NCBI RefSeq assembly: GCF_001625215.2
Contig: NC_030387.2
Span: 36,045,606-36,109,605 of the forward strand
DNA: 64,000 nt
From: Daucus carota subsp. sativus
Taxonomy: Eukaryota > Streptophyta > Magnoliopsida > Apiales > Apiaceae
Direction of reading: 5' to 3'
The notes beneath the pieces are model-generated. The model worked only from the letters and a program-made list of their open reading frames with translations, did not search any database and was not told the DNA's origin. Both the position numbers and the translations under genes were made by a program. Shown here one piece after another: positions 23,858 through 33,130 of the stretch; position 1 is the first letter of the stretch; the number at the start of each line of letters is the position of its first letter.

Positions 23858-24763
23858 ATGTCCAGGAGAGAGATGGATCGGATCAAAGGCCCGTGGAGCC
23901 CCGAGGAAGACGATATGCTGCAACAGCTGGTCCAGAAACACGGCCCACGAAACTGGTCGCTTATCAGCAAGTCCATTCCGGGGAGATCCGGGAAGTCTTG
24001 TAGGCTGAGATGGTGCAATCAGCTGTCTCCGCAAGTGGAACATCGGGCTTTTACTCCGGAAGAAGATGAGACGATTATTAGGGCCCATGCTAGGTTCGGT
24101 AACAAATGGGCCACTATAGCCCGGCTTCTCTCGGGTCGAACCGACAACGCGATAAAGAACCACTGGAACTCGACGTTGAAACGTAAGTGCTGTTCCATGA
24201 GCGCTGATGAAGCTGAGGACTTTCCTGATCCACGGCCGTTGAAAAGATCGGTTAGCGACGGGTCGGGTTTGCCGGGTTCGGGTCTTTACTTGAACCCGCC
24301 CAGTCCTGATGGATCTGATGTTAGTGAATCTAGCTTGCACGTTACGGCATCGACGTGCCACGTGTTCAAACCCACGCCAGGTCGGACTTGTGGTTTGTTT
24401 CCAGCTCAGATCGAAACGACGTCGGTTGGTAAAAACGATCCTCCAACTTCCCTGTCCCTTTCTCTCCCTGGAATCAGTTCCAGTCCAACCGAGTCGACTC
24501 AGTTGCCACCCAACTCGGTCCCTGTAATTCCCGCTCCGGCAGCAACCGTGAATCCAATTCCGGTGACTCAACAACCGCCGGCGGTGTCAGCGCCGATTGT
24601 GAATGCGGAGTTTTTGGCGGTGATGCAAGAGATGATAAGAACGGAAGTGAGGAATTACATGTCAGGGATGAGTATACAGGAAATGAATAATAATAATAAT
24701 AATAGTGTAGAAGGTTTTAGAAATGCTTTGGTGAAGCGAATCGGAATTAGTAAAATCGATTAG
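23858..24763 (+). CDS. R2R3-MYB transcription factor, subgroup 22 (MYB44/70/73/77-like)
   Basis: A single-exon protein of 301 residues. The R2 repeat spans about 9-60 (W13, W33, W52) and R3 about 61-111 (F65 replacing the first Trp, as usual in plants, W84, W103). It ends in the DNA-recognition helix [16 protein letters not shown]. Subgroup-22 marks follow: [18 protein letters not shown] at about 142-159 and [19 protein letters not shown] at 250-268. LSLSL at 199-203 fits an EAR-type LxLxL repression motif. Known relatives act in the nucleus in abscisic acid, jasmonate and stress responses. Lack of introns agrees with that subgroup. The start at 23858 precedes R2 by only a few residues; an in-frame ATG at 23873 is a possible alternative. 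A poly-Asn run lies near residues 277-284. Confidence 0.95.
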   Translation: MSRREMDRIKGPWSPEEDDMLQQLVQKHGPRNWSLISKSIPGRSGKSCRLRWCNQLSPQVEHRAFTPEEDETIIRAHARFGNKWATIARLLSGRTDNAIKNHWNSTLKRKCCSMSADEAEDFPDPRPLKRSVSDGSGLPGSGLYLNPPSPDGSDVSESSLHVTASTCHVFKPTPGRTCGLFPAQIETTSVGKNDPPTSLSLSLPGISSSPTESTQLPPNSVPVIPAPAATVNPIPVTQQPPAVSAPIVNAEFLAVMQEMIRTEVRNYMSGMSIQEMNNNNNNSVEGFRNALVKRIGISKID

Positions 24764-25299
24764 AGGTAATTTTGAAATTACCCAACAACAAAAGAAAGAA
24801 GGTAATTTTGTACAGTCGGTGAGGAGAGGTATCCAAGTTATGATGCAATCATAAAGATGATAAGATCAGTTGGTTAATTGAAGTAAGAATAATATTATTT
24901 ATTTTTGTTTGAATTTGAAAATCATAATTCAAAATCATTTGCAATTTTAGTGTTCAACCAGTGCACATCCGAAAGATTGCAAATCTGTTCTTACTATATC
25001 ATTCGTTTCAAGAATAATTATTTAGTTTTGATTATGAGAAGATCGTAAGTCGTAATGTTTATATTATTCGTTTCAATTTTGAATTCAAGAATAATTATTT
25101 AGTTTTGATTATGGAAAGATCGTAAATCGTAATGTTGTCGATATCAGTTGAAGTATGAATTTTATAAATTCAAATCAACTCCCCATAATAAAATAAGAAA
25201 ATTATTTATCATTTTTCTCCACGAATACATCTCCATTTTCCTTGCCAAATTTTTTCGATTCGGTTTAAAAACTAGATGTTCATCAAAACAATCAAATTC
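24764..25299. other. 3' flanks of two convergent genes
   Basis: AT-rich spacer between the MYB gene (plus) and the repeat peptide gene (minus). The phrase gaataattatttagttttga occurs twice (about 25012 and 25089) in an 80-bp tandem duplication. Confidence 0.5.
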
Positions 25300-25986
25300 T
25301 TAAAATAAAGCAGTAGGGGGTCCACCGCGTCCTTTACCACGAGGACTTGGACCTGAATCATCAACACTATCAGTCCAAACAAAATTCTGAATAGGAGGCG
25401 TTCCATGTCCTCCATGACTTGGACCTGAAGGGGGTGCAATACGTCCTTTACCAGCAAACTTCTGAATAGACGGAGGCTTTCTATTTCCTCCATGACTTGG
25501 ACCTGAAGGGGGCGCATCACGTCTTTTACCAGCAAACTTCTGAATTGAAGGAGGCGTTCCATGTCCTCCATGACTTGGACCTGAAGGGGGTGCATCACGT
25601 CCTTTACCAGCAAAATTCTGAATAGACGGAGGCGTTCCATGTCCTCCATGACTTGGACCTGAAGGGGGTGCATCACGTCCTTTACCAGCAAACTTCTGAA
25701 TCGAAGGAGGCGTTCCATGTCCTCCATGACTTGGACCTGAAGGGGGTGCATCACGTCCTTTATCAGCAAACTTCTGAATAGAAGGAGGCGTTCCATGTCC
25801 TCCATGGCTTGGACCTGAAGGGGGTGCATCACGTCTTTTACCAGCAAACTTCTGAATAGAAGGAGGCGTTCCATGTCCTCCATGACTTGGACCTGAAGGG
25901 GGTGCACCATTTGCTGCGTAGACGACAGAGATGATAATTATAGCTATTAAGAGAATGGAGCTAATATTTATTTTTGATCCACCCAT
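25300..25986 (-). CDS. Secreted tandem-repeat peptide precursor with SGPS (PIP/IDA-like) cores
   Basis: Predicted 228 residues from the Met at 25986. An upstream in-frame Met at 26031 lies so close to the TATA box (26049-26056) that it is unlikely to be in the mRNA. Residues 1-25 form a signal peptide (hydrophobic ISSILLIAIIIISVVYA). From residue 28 come six 26-residue units (28-183, 78 bp each at DNA level), each with APPSGPSHGGHGTPP, then SIQKF and a basic linker AGKGR or AGKRR. Unit 6 reads HGGNRK, unit 7 (184-) is degenerate, and the tail carries a last core, SGPSPRGKGRGG (211-222). SGPS followed by GxG resembles the PAMP-induced peptide (PIP/PIPL) core, and PPSGPS resembles the IDA/IDL core. 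Those hormones are cut from secreted precursors and sensed by leucine-rich-repeat receptor kinases. Family placement is my inference from motif; a proline/glycine-rich wall protein is the alternative. Confidence 0.8.
   Translation of the reverse strand: MGGSKINISSILLIAIIIISVVYAANGAPPSGPSHGGHGTPPSIQKFAGKRRDAPPSGPSHGGHGTPPSIQKFADKGRDAPPSGPSHGGHGTPPSIQKFAGKGRDAPPSGPSHGGHGTPPSIQNFAGKGRDAPPSGPSHGGHGTPPSIQKFAGKRRDAPPSGPSHGGNRKPPSIQKFAGKGRIAPPSGPSHGGHGTPPIQNFVWTDSVDDSGPSPRGKGRGGPPTALF
25381..25905 (-). repeat. 78-bp coding minisatellite
   Basis: Six complete 78-bp units (25905-25438) and part of a seventh encode the peptide repeats. Units 1-5 differ by only a few bases, while units 6 and 7 at the 3' end are more diverged. 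Because 78 is divisible by 3, another frame also stays open (25272-25910), but it is not a gene. Confidence 0.95.
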
Positions 25987-26036
25987 TATATTTAATTCAA
26001 TGACGAGTGAAAGTTTGTGATGTGAGTACATATTGT

Positions 26037-26560
26037 TTCTTACAAAAGCTTATATACAGGTAGTGTAGCAGTTTCTAATATCTATTAGCATTAATTCCTT
26101 TCATATAATATCAATGTAAAATCTTGTGGATCTTGTTATTATTAATGATATCTCATTAATTTTTAGTGTAGATTACACTATAAATAATTTATAATGTAAT
26201 TCTTTACAAAAAATTTATATACAGATATTGTCAGAGTTTCAAATATCTATTAGCATTATATCTTTTCATATAACAAGAATGCAAAATCCTGCGAATTTTG
26301 TTGTTATTAATGATATCTCATAATTTTTTAGTGTAGATTACACTATAAATATCTGTTTATAGTGTAAGCTACACTATAAATAGATATTTATATCGTTCTT
26401 TACAAAATCTTATATACATGGTTTTGGTAACAGTTTCAATATCCATTAGCATTGTATTTTTTCATATAATAAGAATGTAAAATTGTGTGAATTTTGTTGT
26501 TATTAATGATATCTCATATTTAGTGTAGATTGCACAATAAATATCTATTTATGTGACATG
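26037..26560 (-). promoter_or_regulatory. Triplicated core promoter of the repeat peptide gene
   Basis: Three tandem copies of a 165-195-bp unit lie directly upstream of the peptide gene (about 26037-26199, 26200-26395, 26396-26560). Read on the minus strand, each ends with a TATA-like element (TATATAAG at 26049-26056, TATATAAA at 26214-26221, TATATAAG at 26409-26416) followed by ttttgtaa. Each also has the phrases ctattagcatt, ttaatgatatctca and tagtgtaga. The nearest TATA sits about 65 bp before the chosen start codon. Confidence 0.8.
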
Positions 26561-27387
26561 AATATTAGATCACGTTGATTTTGTCTAGATATTATTGATA
26601 TCACGTGAATTCTTTATATGTTATGTACTATAACTGACACTAAAAAAAATATTATGTGATAATATATAATATCATATTGATTTTGTCTGGATGTTATTGA
26701 TACCTCGGGAATTCTCATTGTAAATATGATACACCTGAAAAGCAAAATTTAGCTTTTGAGATAATCTTAGTTAGTTAGTGGGCATGGATAAATATGATCT
26801 TTGAAAGTGTGAGATTTGTATTTGAAAGTGTAGCATATGTTAAAGTTAAGTAAATTTGAAATAAGATTTAGAACAATACATAATAATATTATTATATTTA
26901 AATATTAAAAATCAGTTTATGATGCGATACTCCATATGTTTTAGGACAATTAATACATGTTACAAGGAAATCCAACAATGTGCAAGCAAATATTCATAAG
27001 TAAATTAAAGATAGCATTCTAACAATCTAGAACATTGTTGTGGTATATGAACTGCAACATGTATAATTTTGTATAACAAAAAATTTTAAACCACGATTGG
27101 ATGGAAATGAAAATATTAGACAAGAGAAATGTGTCTAAATGTTTACGAGTTAATTTTTGTTCATAAAAATGGCATAGGATATTGTACACTGATGTCTTAA
27201 AAAAAAGGTACCGTTGAGATGTTGTAGGATTTCAAAAAAACATCGAGACTTTGTGGATTGCTCATCTATGCCCTTTATTAACAAAATACCGAAGTACCAA
27301 AATTTGATTATTATTATATAATTTATTATTTACTAGTAATAATAATTGTTATACTACTATGAAAATACTTCTATGTCGCTTACAAAT
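26561..27387. other. Intergenic DNA, nothing recognised
   Basis: AT-rich sequence between the peptide-gene promoter and the triplicated repeat block, with no coding signal. Confidence 0.5.
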
Positions 27388-28197
27388 TTATAATGTAACG
27401 ACTATCCCGCCAACTGAATTATATCACCAATAAAATAAAATAATTTAGTTATGAAAAAACTCTACAAAACTCCTATAATATTTTTGAATTCAAATATATA
27501 AGGAGTTCATATTGATATTATTAGCCAAATCCAATTAATACAAAATTTGAAAGAGAATCGGGTGATAACACTATCATGACACAACAAAATCTCTCAATAA
27601 CGATGTCAAAAAAAATTTGACGACAAATTGCATCTAAATAAAGTTATTTAACTTAAAGTTTTATACCCTTTATTAATAAGTGAAACCCCTATTAATGGAG
27701 CAAGAAGTATTAAATACCTAAATACTTAAATTTGGTTATCTATATATAATTTTCTTTTGTTTAGAATTTTATAATGTAACCACTTTCCACCAATATAATT
27801 AAATCACAAACAAAACTATTCAGTTTAATATTTAAAAATAAAAAAATAATTAATAAGATAACTCTATGAAATTCTTATGATGTTTTAGAATTCAAATAAA
27901 TAAGGAGTTCATATCAATATCATTAGTCAAATTCATATTAATACGACTATCATTAAAACAACTATCTATGTTGCGGTATTATTTAGTAAAAGGACAAAAG
28001 GATCGAAATACTATCACCGTCGATTTTCTTAATAATAAATTTGTTTCAAATTAAAATTATTAAAATTAAATTTATATTAATTTGTCAAATAATTATTGTC
28101 ACAGCTAGAACTACTAGCCGTACAACTAACGTTACACATTTAAATTTATCAATTATACTTCTAAAATAATTTAAATTTTATTAAACATTAAAGACCC

Positions 28198-28274
<77 letters not shown>
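28198..28274. repeat. (TTA)n microsatellite, about 25 units
   Basis: 77 bp of uninterrupted trinucleotide repeat. Confidence 0.98.
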
Positions 28275-28557
28275 TGAAAAGATTTTCTGAATTGTAATAT
28301 AACTACTATCCCACCAACAGAATTATATCGTTAATAAAATTATTTGTCTTAATTTCTAAAGCTCAAATATTGTAATTTATTAAACAATTCCACAAAATTC
28401 TTATCATGTTTTACAATTCAAATAAATAAGAATTTCATATCGATATTGTTAGCCAAATACATATTAATACAAAATTTAATTCGAGCACAACACTTCACAT
28501 GGTTGCGATAAAGACTAACAAAGAGGTGGTGGTAACAGTGTCAAGACAACATGTGAG

Positions 28558-28801
28558 GAGCCCGTTTGACCGGGTTTAAAACTTGGGTTTTATGTTATCT
28601 CCGACTTTAATCTGAAAAATGTGTATTTGTGTTATAAGTCAGAAGTCGGCTTAAAATCAGAAATAAGCCAGAAGTTAGTTTGAAGTACTTAATAAGTCAA
28701 AATTACTCAAAAGAACATTTTAAACTCTCAACTTATCAGATAAGTTACGTTAAGTCATAAGTCACGATAAGTCATAAGTATAAGTTCAGCAAAACGGGCT
28801 C
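28558..28801. mobile_element. hAT-like MITE
   Basis: The left end gagcccgtttgac and right end gcaaaacgggctc are near-perfect inverses. The interior is rich in ataagtcagaagt and ataagtcataagt phrases at both ends. It is 244 bp long with no ORF. I did not find a clean 8-bp flanking duplication. Confidence 0.65.
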
Positions 28802-29312
28802 GAGATCTCCTTATAATTTTGTCCTTGCGATTTGCGAATGCTATCATTAAAATCGTTGTCCATGTTACATTAATTAAATTTACTTATTAGATTTTTTAAA
28901 TAATTATTAATTAAAAAATTTAAAATTTATCATAGATTAAATATCCTACAAGCCAGCTGTATGTTTTTTTTATATCTTTAAATATCATAAATAACATAAT
29001 GATTTTATTAAAATAACATAGATCATTCTAAAACGAATTATCAACACAACATATATTTGGGAATAACTTCTTTTGAAAAAAAATATTTTAGATATGATTA
29101 GTTGTTAATACGTCGAAAGTCCTAAATTCAAAGAACGATTGTATATATAAGTATGTCAAGAAGATGATAGTGTAATCAAATTAAAAATATTATAATCATA
29201 ATAAATAATAAATTTTAAAAAATTATTCAAATTCGTACATCGACAGATCATATGTTAGTCTTTTTTAAACATAATAAATTTTGATTTAAAATATCAGTAT
29301 TTTAAAATATTA

Positions 29313-29571
29313 CTCCGCACATCCCTTTTTACATGTCCATTTTGATTTTTGACCAATTAAATTGGTTATATTTTGACTGAAATTTACATATATCATATAA
29401 CTGGAAAAAATAATAAAAATTATATCATTAAAAAGTATATTTAGTCTATTTTAATATGCCATTTTGAGATATTAAAAATAATAAAAAAAATAATTTGTGA
29501 TGTTTAATAAAAAATTAGTTCATTTAATTATTTGAAAATCAAAATGGGCATGTAAAAGAGAAGCGCGGGAA
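29313..29571. mobile_element. Stowaway-type MITE
   Basis: Inverted ends: ctccgcacatcccttttta on the left and, on the right, taaaagagaagcgcgggaa preceded by the inverse of catgtccattttgattttt. It is flanked by TA. About 260 bp, AT-rich, no ORF. Confidence 0.7.
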
Positions 29572-29574
29572 TAT

Positions 29575-30172
29575 AAGACTTGCCATGAGGAATGGTAAAG
29601 AAAGCACACCCCTAAATTTTGGATTAAACTTCTTGTCCAAACTGACTTGTATCAAGGAAGTCCTCTACGACATGTTTTAAGAATTTCTGTGCCACATCGA
29701 CAATATATCAATGCGGTGACCACATAGCCTGTTATGCTTGTTTGTACTACTAGTCTACTACTAGCAGTAGCATTGCTGCCCCTGTTTGCTTACTACGCTC
29801 CTTTCCGCAGATACTTGGGGACTTCTTGGCTTCAAGAGGAGGAAATACACTCCTTTCAAGCTTCAGTCGATTTATAATGCAACAGTTACGTTAAAAGATA
29901 TAAGGCGACCTGGTCACAAGTGCAATACACCATTTATTTTCTATATTTTTGACCTTTATATCGTTACTTGGTTTATCTGACATCTTAAGCCCTTGCTAAG
30001 AAGCTGCATAACCTTGTTCACAATCAAAATGCTAAAACTAAAACAACATTAATTATGTAAGCAACACTGCGTCAAGCAATGAAGTTCAGCCAAGAAACTG
30101 CATGACCTTATATGGAAGGCATAAATATATTAAAAAGATATCGCGAAAACAACCTTATTACGAACCATGGAT
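29575..30172. other. Intergenic DNA, 3' flank of the CrRLK1L gene
   Basis: Contains a 64-codon frame (29786-29980) with no recognisable domain. The right part is probably the 3' untranslated region of the minus-strand kinase. Confidence 0.5.
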
Positions 30173-32668
30173 TTATCTTGCATCATCTATCTTCAGTTGG
30201 GAGAAAACTTCAGATGCATCTGCATAGCTACTGTCAAGAACATCATCAATTCTTAGGTGCATTTCGTCTTCGTTGATTGTCAAGCTAGTGGAAGGTAATC
30301 GCTGAACAACAGGCAATGGCATCGCCCAGGAAACGTCTGTAGTGATGCTTTCCTCATGGGGCTTACATTGAAGTTGCAATGCATATTCCAAGTCCCAAAT
30401 TACATCAACCATACTGGGCCTATCCGCTCCTTCTTCCCTGAGACATTTTGCCGCGATTTCCCCAAATTTTCTTAAAGAATTAGGATTAATCTTTCCCACA
30501 AGCAAAGGATCAACTATCTTTTCAAGTTCCCCCTTCTGCTGCAAATATACACCCCAGTCAGCCAAATTGACTTGCTCCCGCGGAAGCAAATTATTTATAG
30601 CTGGCCTAGCAGAAAGCACTTCGAGAAGAACAACCCCAAAAGAGTAAACATCAGATTTTTGGGTTAACTGCATGCATCTAAAGTATTCAGGATCCAGATA
30701 ACCAAAGCTGCCTTTCACACCGGTGCTGATATGTGTTTGCTCGGGTAGACCAGACCTGGAAAGACCAAAATCAGATACTTTGGCTACAAAATCTTTGTCA
30801 AGCAATATGTTTGTTGACTTGACATCACGGTGTATGATTCCCCCACCCGAGCCCTCAGTGTGAAGGTAGTTCAGCCCCTTGGCTGCACCGATGCAAATAT
30901 CAAGCCTCTGATTCCAGGACAAGACAGGCATTGCACGTGATTTGGGATCGGTTCCTTTGTATAAATGATCTTGCAGTGTACCTTTCTCCATGAACTCGTA
31001 AACTAGTATCATCTCAGACATTTCATCACAATATCCAATTAAAGAAACAAGATGCCTATGTCGGATACTAGATAAGACCATGATTTCAGTCTGGAACTCC
31101 GGAAGACCTTGGCCATGTCCTGACTCACTTCTTTTTACAGCCACTTTGATGCCATTCCTAAGAGTTCCTTTATACACCTTCCCAAATCCCCCCTTACCAA
31201 TTATTGACTTGGAATCAAACTTGTTGGTTGCATACATAATTTCTGAGAAGGCCAACTTCAGCTCAAGATTCAGCGTCTGAAAGTTGGACTCATTTTTCAC
31301 AGCACTCTCAGTAAGCCCACTGTATGAATTTCCTCCATATAAATTCACCAATGGCCAATCCGACTTCTCAACTGCCTTCGCTTTCCTCCTCTTACGAATC
31401 ACGAAAATCACTAGCAAAACAAGTGCAAATGCCACCACTCCAACAACAGAACAAACTATAATAATTATCAAAAACTTCTTGCTTATCTTGTTTTCTCCTG
31501 AACTATCTCGGCTCTCATCATTCACCAATTCCATAATCTCGAGCCCATTCAAAAAGGCTGTTTGATTTTCTTCACGAGGACCAATAGAGATATTTATCCA
31601 ACCAAAAGTATCTGAATCTACCACAAAATCATTATAGAAAGGGGTTCTGACCTCGGAATTTTTGTCCCTAATCTCAGAACTAAACTTGCTAAAGATATAC
31701 AAGTTGAACTTATCTGAGTTTTCAGAGTCACTGAGAATATCACAGAAATGAACCCGCATAAAATGTTTCACATTTTTCGTCACATTAAACTGCCATGTTA
31801 TATTGAAGAAATTACTGGTCTTTTGGGGATCAATTTTCATTTCTTTCGCCGTCTGATAGACAGGATCAGGTGCACTATACTTAGTGGCTCCTCCTAGTGG
31901 ATAATTTGGCTTACTACCATAAGACCTAATATTCTTTGCAACTTCTTTATGATACAAAAAATTATCATCCGGTATCCAATTCCTCCACAGAGTATCATTA
32001 TCTGGGCTAAGTAACTCACCTCCAACATTAATTCTATAAACTGGACGTAAAATCTGAGTTAACAGATCATTGTAATCATCTTCGTCACTTCCTGACGGAG
32101 TCACATGAGGAGCTGAGCTTGGTATAAAATTTTCCGGAGCAAGAAATGTTTCAATTGCATTCACGAATGCAAAAGATGATTTATCAGGAGCAAAGATAAT
32201 TTCAAAAGTTCCAGAGTCTATAAAGAATATGAACTCTTCGATTACAGGTAATTTATCACTCTTATGGACTCTGAAATCTGACAACAAGGTATATCCAGAA
32301 GCTGAAACACTGAAATTAGAATCTAGGAGATTTCTTGCAGGAGACGAAAATGGATAGAAGTGAAGGCGTACCACGTAAGTGCCATTATTGACTAATGTAA
32401 GTTTGTACCTTGACAGGCTTGTAAAAACTTTTGCAGATTGATAAAGAGGCGGGATGGTGGCAGTTGATGTAGAGACCGCGCCATCTGAGCTGGAGTCTGC
32501 AATGAATTTCCGGCTGTTGAGCGTGGTGTCATTGTTTGAGCCACAGTTAATGAAGTGATTCTCTGGAGACGCGAAGTACTGTGACTGTACTAATAAGCAC
32601 TGCACGAGGAGGAGAGCAATAAACGCTCCTCCTGCGATGGAGGAGTTGAGAGAATTTGAGATATGCAT
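30173..32668 (-). CDS. CrRLK1L receptor-like kinase (malectin-like ectodomain)
   Basis: A single-exon protein of 831 residues, the usual length for Catharanthus roseus RLK1-like kinases (FERONIA/THESEUS group), closest in style to the At5g24010 type. A signal peptide covers about 1-29. A malectin-like extracellular region follows to about 395, with several NxS/T glycosylation sites and phrases typical of the family (INCGSNND, RVHFCD). The membrane helix is at about 397-422 (LIIIIVCSVVGVVAFALVLL) followed by a basic stop RKRRK. The kinase has GKGGFGKVYKG near 490, VAVKR, HRDVKSTN near 611 and DFGLS near 634, so it should be active. These proteins sit at the plasma membrane and sense wall integrity or RALF peptides; the ligand here is unknown. 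Intronless structure agrees with the family. Confidence 0.93.
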   Translation of the reverse strand: MHISNSLNSSIAGGAFIALLLVQCLLVQSQYFASPENHFINCGSNNDTTLNSRKFIADSSSDGAVSTSTATIPPLYQSAKVFTSLSRYKLTLVNNGTYVVRLHFYPFSSPARNLLDSNFSVSASGYTLLSDFRVHKSDKLPVIEEFIFFIDSGTFEIIFAPDKSSFAFVNAIETFLAPENFIPSSAPHVTPSGSDEDDYNDLLTQILRPVYRINVGGELLSPDNDTLWRNWIPDDNFLYHKEVAKNIRSYGSKPNYPLGGATKYSAPDPVYQTAKEMKIDPQKTSNFFNITWQFNVTKNVKHFMRVHFCDILSDSENSDKFNLYIFSKFSSEIRDKNSEVRTPFYNDFVVDSDTFGWINISIGPREENQTAFLNGLEIMELVNDESRDSSGENKISKKFLIIIIVCSVVGVVAFALVLLVIFVIRKRRKAKAVEKSDWPLVNLYGGNSYSGLTESAVKNESNFQTLNLELKLAFSEIMYATNKFDSKSIIGKGGFGKVYKGTLRNGIKVAVKRSESGHGQGLPEFQTEIMVLSSIRHRHLVSLIGYCDEMSEMILVYEFMEKGTLQDHLYKGTDPKSRAMPVLSWNQRLDICIGAAKGLNYLHTEGSGGGIIHRDVKSTNILLDKDFVAKVSDFGLSRSGLPEQTHISTGVKGSFGYLDPEYFRCMQLTQKSDVYSFGVVLLEVLSARPAINNLLPREQVNLADWGVYLQQKGELEKIVDPLLVGKINPNSLRKFGEIAAKCLREEGADRPSMVDVIWDLEYALQLQCKPHEESITTDVSWAMPLPVVQRLPSTSLTINEDEMHLRIDDVLDSSYADASEVFSQLKIDDAR

Positions 32669-33130
32669 TGCAGAGAACTAAATTTCGAAATGAAATATTT
32701 GTTTTGAAGATTAAGCTGAACGGTGTAGGATATATGGACGAATGATATTATGGGAAGAATACAAAACATGCATTAGCGTGGTTGACTTCAACTTGACTTG
32801 CTGTGAACAAGATGATATCTTCTATGCCAAATGAGTGACTCAAAAACGCTTTACTTTTCTTTGTCTTTGATTGTTTGGAAGTGAACAATTTTTTTCCCTG
32901 TCAAATCTCTTATACTTAACATATTTTGAAGTATAAGCACTCAGTTTCTAAATTGACTGCAGGAGAAGATTTTTAATCATAAATATATCATGCTTATCGA
33001 AACAATGTAAACCTGAATCTGTTGAAAATATTTTGGATAAACAAGTTTATAGAATGATTGAAGAAAGAAATTAACATCTGCTGCAGCAGACATATTCTAA
33101 TTTGGAGTTACAATTCACAACACATGTAGC
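32669..33130. other. Promoter region of the CrRLK1L gene and 3' flank of the P450
   Basis: A 460-bp spacer between head (kinase) and tail (P450) of two minus-strand genes; no further gene seen. Confidence 0.5.

Larger units (their letters stand above)
27388..28860. repeat. Three diverged copies of a ~400-500-bp unit containing a (TTA)n microsatellite and a MITE
   Basis: A phrase of the type taatgtaac.actatcccacc, followed by aattatatc and, about 100 bp later, aaataaggagttcatatcgat, recurs at about 27388, 27769 and 28295. A pure (TTA)n run fills 28198-28274. A short hAT-like MITE sits in the last copy (28558-28801). Confidence 0.6.

Noticed and set aside
23855..24574. 239-codon minus-strand frame opposite the MYB gene
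   Set aside because: It is the antisense shadow of a GC-richer coding exon; its translation has no domain, while the plus strand encodes a complete R2R3-MYB.
25272..25910. Second repetitive frame (HPLQVQVMEDMERL units) on the minus strand of the peptide gene
   Set aside because: The 78-bp unit is divisible by three, so other frames stay open by chance. This frame lacks a signal peptide, and its repeats follow from the DNA repeat.
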